64,000 nucleotides of DNA from Silene conica (lineage: Eukaryota > Streptophyta > Magnoliopsida > Caryophyllales > Caryophyllaceae). The DNA is taken from positions 40,613,790 through 40,677,789 of the forward strand of contig CM055314.2 in assembly GCA_029255685.2 (NCBI GenBank). The letters run 5' to 3'. Made by a program: the position numbers and the translations under genes. This document shows, piece after piece, positions 56,803-64,000 of this stretch (positions within the stretch are counted from its first letter, which is position 1; each line of letters begins with the position of its first letter). The notes under the pieces were generated by a model that had not been told where the DNA came from, searched no databases, and saw nothing but the letters and a program-made list of their open reading frames with translations.

Positions 56803-57769
56803 TGTTGGGGCTGGTGTCCTTGACAGTTAGTACAATGACTTACTAAATCTCTTTAAGGATCACAAGGGCTTACTTCAGTATTATTATCAGTTGATCCACG
56901 TTTATCAATAACGGTTGGCTTGCTAGATAAGTTTGACGTTATTGTCATACGGATGGCGGTGATCAACTGGTCCCTATACGTCACACCTATAGGACACGTT
57001 TGAGAGATGTGAAGGTATGAAAATACAGTCACATTTATGCCGGATACGACTAAACAGTTAGTCAGTGGTATTGACTATTAAATTAGTCAATAATATGTTG
57101 AGATTATTATTTAATACGGATTACATGATTAATTCGTATATTAAATATAAACGGTTATATTTAATTAAATATTGTATTCGCGTATTAATATAAACAGTTA
57201 TATTAATTTGGGTAATTATACAATATCGTAATTTTATCAGACCATTATTAATACATCGACTGCATTAATATCTGATAACATGTATGCGATTTATAATTAA
57301 AATCCCGCAAATAATATTTAGCAAAACGGGTCGAATCACGCAAAGGAATAAGGTAAGAGTGGAGAAAGCCCACTCTCACCCATCCAATTCGGCCGACCCT
57401 CAAGTACTACATAAGGAGAGTCCTTCTCCTTTTGTCAGGGACTGGTAATTTACAATCTCAAGAATTAGGGTTTTGAGAACACTATTTTTCCAAAACTCAG
57501 ATCTCACATCTAAAACCTCACAAAAGCTCTCCCCATATTGCAAGGCAATTGGAGAGTATTTCTAGCACACGCGGCATCATCTCATTCAAGTCTTGGGTGC
57601 AAGTTATAGGAGGGAATTTACTTTAATTCCTGTTCTTAGGCCTATTCAAGCAAGGACCCAAGGTTGTATTCCTTTTCATGTTTTTTTATTAACTTATGAC
57701 AATAATCTCAACTGTAAAATTCGTTATAATCCTTCAAGTTTAGGGCGAATACATGCTTTATTCCCCACA
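56803..57769 (+). repeat. Copia-D left LTR, short form (967 bp)
   Basis: It begins TGTTGGGGCTGGTGTCC directly against LINE-2 coding sequence and ends CCCCACA. It lacks the 74-bp extension seen at the start of the Copia-C LTR, so it corresponds to use of the downstream polypurine tract. It contains the nested palindrome at 56887-56970. Confidence 0.9.
56887..56970. other. nested palindrome in Copia-D LTR
   Basis: Outer arms TCAGTTGATC (56887-56896) and GATCAACTGG (56961-56970) pair with one G-T. Inner arms are CAATAACG (56906-56913) and CGTTATTG (56937-56944). Confidence 0.87.
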
Positions 57770-59641
57770 AGTGCTATTAGAGCCAAGGCCACGAAATTTT
57801 ACTTTTGTGTTTTTCATAATTTTAATTTAAAAATTTTGAAAATTGATTTCTGTCGGCGTGTGGGTCGGTCGACCCATTATTGTGGTCGGTCGACCTCTGC
57901 CCTCGTAGGGTTTCTGTTTTTCGGCAGTTTCTCTTTTGTATAATCGATCTTGTTTTCGATTCTTGTTTACATATTGTTAATTAATCGATATTCTTGACAA
58001 AATGTGAACCCTTGTTGCTGTTTATTTTGATTTACACGTTTTGAATCAAAGGTTAAAACTCGTTTTGATTAAAAGTGCAGCAATTTCGCGTTTTCAGAAA
58101 CTCGACTTCGTGTTTTGTAGTCGGTCGACTCGTTTATTTGGTCGGTCGACCACTCTGCAGTTACAGGAAAATTATTTTTTCTGTCAGGAGGTCGGTCGAC
58201 CTGTTTAATGGGTCGGTCGACCACTATGCAGTTACAGAAAAAAAAAATTTGCTAGGAGGTCGGTCGACCCCATGTTGAGGTCGGTCGACCACTTCCCAGT
58301 AACAGTCGTGTTTTATTTTTCCGAAAATAACTTGTTTTTATTTTCCCTTGGCCAAAAAGTAATATGCTGTATACGGAAATAGTATATTATTTTTGTGAAA
58401 CGGTTCACTCTCGTTTGATACATATTATTTTAAAACGGTTTAAGATAATGGATTATAAACTTATTAAAATTAAAGTGGTTAAAACGGTATAATCACATAA
58501 TTTTAATCCCGAAAAGGTGGTTTGGCAAAATTTGTTAATCATAATAACAGTATTATGTCATGAATGAATTTTAATTTTAGTTGATGCATTTTATTTATCG
58601 TCTTGTTGAATGCCTTTTGAATGCTTTCTATAACGTATTTAATTTTGCAAACAGTTGTAACTTAGTGTGGCCTTAGAAGATTGTGTCACCGTAATGATGG
58701 GACACAGTCTTGCTTGTAATTTTGAGATCTTGAATCTCCGTTTTGGGTTTTTGCCATGTAATTACTTTTGTATTTAAATTAGAATATAAATAGGGTTATA
58801 TTTGTAATTTAAATTAGTAATTTTGTGAAGACCAAAGACGGAGACCGGATGCTCACTCCCGCTGCAAGGACCAAGATGGAACATCAAGACAAGCTTCTAG
58901 GGTCCAACGATGGATTCCAAAGTTGTTTTTATGTTTATTTTGGTAGGATAGGCCACACTAGGACTTTTATTTACGTTTATCGCATTTATTCTATGCTTTC
59001 ATCGATAATAGCTTGCATCATATTCCGCCTAAACCCAAACCACCTATAACATGCCTGAAAACTGACTCATGTAGAAGTTACGCGTTAGTTTTCTGTGACA
59101 ATACAGATGTCACATGTCAATTGCAAAGCCATCACTTTATTTCATTCATTCACGCATATGCTAGATATTAGTTCACTTAAAATGGATAAATATAAGTTGA
59201 TGGGGTCTTCCTCGTATAACCAAAAATTGAGAATAGTCTTTATAAATCAGACTCCCATGAATCCCTTCTTCGTCGGTAGGCATAATATGACCCTTTCTAC
59301 GTCGGGTAAGTGGGAACAGATGATTTATTTTATCTCAACATCATGGTCACTCGATACTATCTAGCGACTGAGATGGACTAATAGATAGGATTTACGGAAA
59401 TCTATCGACCAAGAGTTCCAACGGTGGAATTAGCCAAGCTGTGGGCTTATCAATATATGGAAATTGAGTCTTGGGATCGTTTATATAATTCTTGAGGGAG
59501 ATCAATTATATAAATGCATGAGTCTACGAGTTTAAATACATTTTAATATAGACTTAAATCACAACAATAAGTTGCTTATATGGTTCTGTTTTATCTTCTT
59601 TTCAGTGTAGAACACGATCAAATTAAACTGCTGTATAACTA
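57770..59641 (+). other. Copia-D leader with four paired cassettes
   Basis: No gene is seen. Word starts are at 57863/57884, 58119/58140, 58190/58211 and 58258/58279, all pitch 21. Most cassettes are followed within a few bases by a form of ctgcagttacag, also seen after cassettes in Copia-A and, as ctgttacag or ctgacaacag, in Gypsy-4. Confidence 0.85.
57863..58290. repeat. four paired GGTCGGTCGACC cassettes in Copia-D leader
   Basis: Spacers are cattattgt, cgtttattt, tgtttaatg and ccatgttga. The last, read on the other strand, is tcaacatgg, the spacer of the Copia-C cassette at 24353 and close to tcaacatta in Gypsy-4 at 49590. Confidence 0.93.
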
Positions 59642-62600
59642 ATGGCTTGTGAAGACCCAATGCCAAGTGCCAAGCTAGCACGTGAATCCTGGCTTAAAGC
59701 CTTCATGGACTCCATGAATCAGTCTACTAGACTGAGGAATGATGGGTCAAACTTCTCTGACTGGGAGACAACACTACGGAATGCTGCCATTGCTGACGGA
59801 AAGCTTAAGTACTTAACTGAGCCAATTCCGGCACACCCAGGAACTGGAGCTAGAGCTAACGAAGTTCGCGCTCATAGCGACTTCGTCATGGAAGCGGGTG
59901 CCATAAAGAACGTACTCATCTATGCAATGGAATCCAATTTACAAAGACGCTTCATAACCCATGCTGCAAACAAGATTTTCACCACGCTTACTAACGAATT
60001 CTCAAAAGCTCCGAGAATCGTTTCTTATGAGCATACCTGTCGCTTCTTTGAGGCGAAACTCCAGAAGGGCCAAGCGGTTAGCCCACATATTCTCAACATG
60101 ATTGAGAATATCGAGAAACTGGAGGCCCTAAACTGCAAGATCAGTGAGAACATAATCGTTGATCGAATGCTTCATTCGCTTCATGATGGGTTCGCCCTCT
60201 TTAGGGCCAACTATTACATGAACGACATGAAGAAGACTCCTCATGAGCTCCACTCCCTTCTCGTACAGACTGAGAAGGATCTGAAATTAAGTGGGAGCGT
60301 GAAGCAGGATGTTCTCATGATCTGCAGTAAGGGTAAAGGTAAGGGAAAAGCTAAAGCTCAGGGCGACCTAACAGTAGGCAAGCCCAAGTTTAAGAAGTCA
60401 TGATTTACTAAGAGTGGGCCAGGTGAGTCGAGCAACTCACAGGGCAAAACAAAGAGCAAGGATACTAGCATGGAATGCCACCATTGCCACAAGACTGGGC
60501 ATTGGAGGCGCTCATGCCCCGTGTATCGTGAGGATATTAAGGCAGGCCGCGTTACTCATGTTGGTATGTCTTCTTCTTCTTTTATTCACATGATTGAGAT
60601 TAACCATGCAAGTTACGGAACTTGGGTACTAGATACTGGTTGTGGTTCTCATCTATGTAATCATGTGCAGGGCCTCCGAAACCAAGAACCCCTCATCAAG
60701 GGTGAGGTTGACCTGCGTGTCGGGAATGAAGCACGTGTTGCTGCAGTCTCGAGGGGAACATACGTGATCCAGCTTCCAAGTGGATTCGAGTTATCTTTAT
60801 ATAACTGTTATTATGTTCCTTGCTTATCCAAAAACATTATTTCAGTTTCTGCACTTGACAAACTTGGTTTTTCATTTGTAATAGAAAATAACAGTTGTAT
60901 TTTCTCATTACACAATATGATTTATGGCAAGGCAGTTTCCATGAATGGAATTTATGTTTTAGATCAAACCACTGAAATATTACATGTGAATAATAAGAGA
61001 TTAAATGTAGGTGACAAAGATCAAACTTACCTATGGCATTGTCGTATGGGACATGTAAATGAGAAACGCGTAAAACAGCTCATACAGAATAGAGCTATCT
61101 CGGCCTTTGATTTCAAATCATATGGCACGTGTGAATCATGTCTCATCGTCAAGATGACTCGTATTTTCTTCAAAGGTGTTGGAATGCGCGCTGCCGACCA
61201 ATTAGGACTCATACATACAGATGTGTGTGGGCCTATGTCGATCAACGCACGAGAAGGCTATAAGTATTTCATCACTTTCACGGATGATTTGAGTAGATAT
61301 GGCTATGTCTACTTGATGAAACATAAAAGTGAATCATTTGACAAGTTCAAAGAATACCAGAATCGGGTACAGAACCAACTGGGAAGAAAGATTAAAGCAC
61401 TACATTCTGATCGTGGTGGTGAGTATCTTTCACACGAGTTTGATCAACACCTCAAAGACTGTGGCATCGTGCTACAGTTGACTCTACCTGGAACACCACA
61501 ATTAAATGGTGTGCCCGAACGGAGAAATTGAACTCTACTCGATATGGTTCGATCCATGATGAGTCACACCGTTGTGCCTGATTCATTGTGGGGCTATGCT
61601 CTTTTGTCGGTCGCTCTAATACTTAACCGAAGTCCGTCTAAAGCTGTTGACAAGACTCCATACGAATTATGGAAGGGAACGGTCCCTAACTTGTCCTTTA
61701 TTCGGGTTTGGGGCTGCGAGGCTTATGTCAAGTGGAGACACGAGGATAAGCTCGGCTCGCGATCGGTCAAGACATACTTTATAGGCTATCCAAAGGGAAC
61801 TTTTGGTCATTACTTCTACTCGCCAACCAAACAACGTGTTTTTGTTGCGGCTAGTGCGACGTTCTTAGAGAGAATTTCTCGAGAACAAGTCGAGTAATAG
61901 AACCTTCGATATATCGGAGGTTCAAGAACCAACTACCGAGCAACCATTGGAGGAAACAGTTCCTTCAACCGAGGCTGCGGTAGATATTCCTGAGGAACCT
62001 AGGAGGTCGGGAAGAGTCTCTATTCCTCCGGACAGATACATTGGTATGGTCGAGGAATATGATATAGATGACATCTTACTCCTAGAGGGTAATGAACCCT
62101 CAACCTATAAAGGTGCCATGACCAGTTCTGACTCAAAGCTATGGCTAGAAGCCATGCAATCCGAGATGGACTCCATGTATGACAACAACGTGTGGGATCT
62201 TGTAGACCTACCTACAAAGGTACGTCCCCTTCAATGCAAATGGCTTTACAAAATAAAGCATGCTGTGGAAGGTAAACAAGATATCCATAAGGCTAGACTA
62301 GTTGCTAAAGGTTTCACCCAAGTGCCAGGCTTGCACTACGATGAGATCTTTGCACCCGTAGTCATGCTACGTTCCATTCGGATTATCTTAGCGATCGCTG
62401 CATTTCATGATTATGAAATCTGGCAAATGGACGTTAAAACCGCCTTCTTAAACGGTTATTTGGAGGAAGAGTTGTACATGGTACAACCCGAGAGTTTTAT
62501 TGATCCGGAAAATCCTAAGAAAATTTGCAAGCTTAAGCGTTCCATCTATGGACTTAAGCAAGCATCGCGGAGTTGGAATCATCGCTTCAACCAAGTGATA

Positions 62601-63669
62601 AAAGAGAATGGTTTTATTCGATCAGTCGAGGAACCATGTCTCTATATCAAGTCGAGTGGGAGCAAGATTGTCTTTCTAGTACTGTATGTCGACGACATAC
62701 TCTTGATTGGGAATGACATGCCTCTCATTTCTTCGGTTAAAGCATGGTTGAAAAACCATTTCCAGATGAAAGATCTGGGAGAGGCACAAAGAATTTTGGG
62801 CATCCGTATCTACAGGGATAGATCACGACAGATGTTGTCTCTCAGTCAGGAGTCTTACATAGATAAAATTCTAGAGAGATTCAGCATGACGAACTCCAAG
62901 AAAGGGTTCCTTCCTATGACTACTGGGCTTCACTTGAGCAAGACTCAAGAAGCTAAGACATTGGAAGAGAAAGAGCGCATGAGTCGGATTCCTTATGCTT
63001 CGGCAATAGGATCGATCATGTATGTCATGATATGCACACGTCCAGACGTTGCATATGCATTGAGAATGACTAGTCGATTCCAAGCTCATCCAGGTGAACA
63101 ACACTGGATGGCCGTGAAAAACATTCTTAAGTACCTACGGAGGACTAAAGATTGGGGATTGACTTACGGAGGCGACTCAACGCTCTGCGCCACGGGTTAC
63201 GCAGATGCTAGCTTCCAAACGGATCGAGACGACTCGAAATCTCAGTCTGGATTCGTTTTCTCTTAAAAGCGCTGCTGTCAGCTAGAAAAGTTCTAAACAG
63301 AGTGTTACAGCAAATTCTACTACTGAGTCCGAGTACTATGCCGCCTCGGAAGCAGCTAAGGAAGCAATATGGATGCGTCAATTCTTACAAGGACACTCAG
63401 TAGTGCCTAGTTCGAATGACCCAATCACCGTTTATTGTGACAATAAAGGTGCCATCTTCCAAGCTAAGGAGCATAAGTTTAGCAACAAGGCTAGACATGT
63501 ACAACGGAAAGCTCAACTAATCAGAGATTACGTGGAGCAAAAGGAGATCTTCATTGATAAGATCGCTACGGATGACAACATAGCTGATTCTCTCACTAAA
63601 GCATTAACACGTGATAAGCATGAAGGGCACATTAATTCCATGGGAATTAAATGTGTTCCTAAGTTGTAG
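59642..63669 (+). pseudogene. Copia-D gag-pol remnant
   Basis: All domains of the Copia-A polyprotein are present in order: gag (from MACEDPMPSAKLARESW), CCHC knuckle CHHCHKTGHWRRSC, protease DTGCGSHLC, integrase (HTDVCGP and the SDRGGEY block), reverse transcriptase with YVDDILLIGND, and RNase H (GYADASFQTDRDD, DNKGAIFQAKEH). Broken; a close relative of Copia-A. Confidence 0.92.
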
Positions 63670-64000
63670 TACTCTTATGAATTCATGTAATAATTCATTT
63701 TCTCGTGTAATCTATTCAACCTCATTGTTATGATATATAATGTTTTGTTTTTCATGTGGAATTGTACGCCAATTTTGAACACCACAAAGTGAACTGAATA
63801 ACATTACATCGTTTTAGTCCTTGATTACCCACTTGAGCTGATAACTCAGGTAATCATTTTGTGACGTTGGTTGATGGTGGGTTCAACAAGCCATAAGTCA
63901 AACGGATGACTGACCAATCACAAAGGCGAGTTATACGGATATCTCGTAGGACACCCCGTGACAACGTTATGGAGTCCTAAATGTTTTATAACATTGGGTG
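63670..64000 (+). other. Copia-D 3' untranslated region
   Basis: It matches the Copia-A region from 13252 to about 13590 with few differences. The polypurine tracts and right LTR lie beyond the window. Confidence 0.85.

Larger units (their letters stand above)
56803..64000 (+). mobile_element. Copia-D, broken member of the Copia-A family (right end outside window)
   Basis: Left LTR 56803-57769 (967 bp), primer site region, leader with four cassettes, gag-pol region 59642-63669 and 3' untranslated region to the window end. It is closely similar to Copia-A throughout but broken in about four or five places. It is inserted in LINE-2; the predicted target duplicate is tgtgc (56798-56802). Confidence 0.92.

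Overview
The window is a stretch of plant (angiosperm, probably eudicot) heterochromatin built almost entirely of transposable elements. The evidence is plant-type Ty1/copia, Tekay-like and Athila-like Ty3/gypsy elements, L1-type LINEs with a DUF4283-like ORF1, CACTA transposons, and an exon-intron fragment of a plant diaminopimelate decarboxylase gene. No intact host gene, tRNA, rRNA or CRISPR array is visible. The species cannot be decided from this sequence.

Layout from left to right: Copia-B (1-6502, minus, gag only) sits in the left LTR of Copia-A (6503-15110, plus, one 1343-residue gag-pol frame, looks whole). Copia-A is followed by the right part of CACTA-1 (15111-17452), which carries host gene pieces. 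CACTA-1 sits in Copia-C (17453-25878, minus, broken), which also holds a 5'-truncated L1 LINE (19666-23009). Copia-C sits in Gypsy-1 (25879 to about 31118, plus), whose LTR holds a solo copia LTR (28974-30224). Gypsy-1 sits in the gag of Gypsy-2 (31119-34017, minus), and Gypsy-2 in the gag of Gypsy-3 (34018-39833, minus, Athila-like), which also carries complete CACTA-2 (34797-38342). Gypsy-3 sits in an old LINE (LINE-2, pieces between 39834 and 56802). LINE-2 is further split by a solo copia LTR (41097-42046), a full-length Athila-like element Gypsy-4 (42819-54824) and Copia-D (56803 to the window end). The left two thirds therefore read as the right half of an insertion stack: LINE-2 > Gypsy-3 > Gypsy-2 > Gypsy-1 > Copia-C > CACTA-1 > Copia-A > Copia-B.

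Two shared structures are not explained by ordinary element annotation. (1) A nested palindrome of about 80-84 bp lies 83-110 bp inside the LTRs of every copia family present (A/C/D, B and two solo LTRs). Its arms differ between families, but the differences are largely compensatory. (2) A cassette made of a 12-bp word (GGTCGACCGACC or its complement), exactly 9 variable bases, and the word again occurs about 22 times, in both copia and Athila-like gypsy elements. The 21-bp pitch holds in 21 of 22 cases. Gypsy-3 and Gypsy-1 carry their own GC-rich words at a pitch of about 20 bp, and Gypsy-2 carries hairpin cassettes. Also notable are a duplicated polypurine tract/LTR start giving two alternative LTR starts in one family, and the captured host exons in the CACTA elements.
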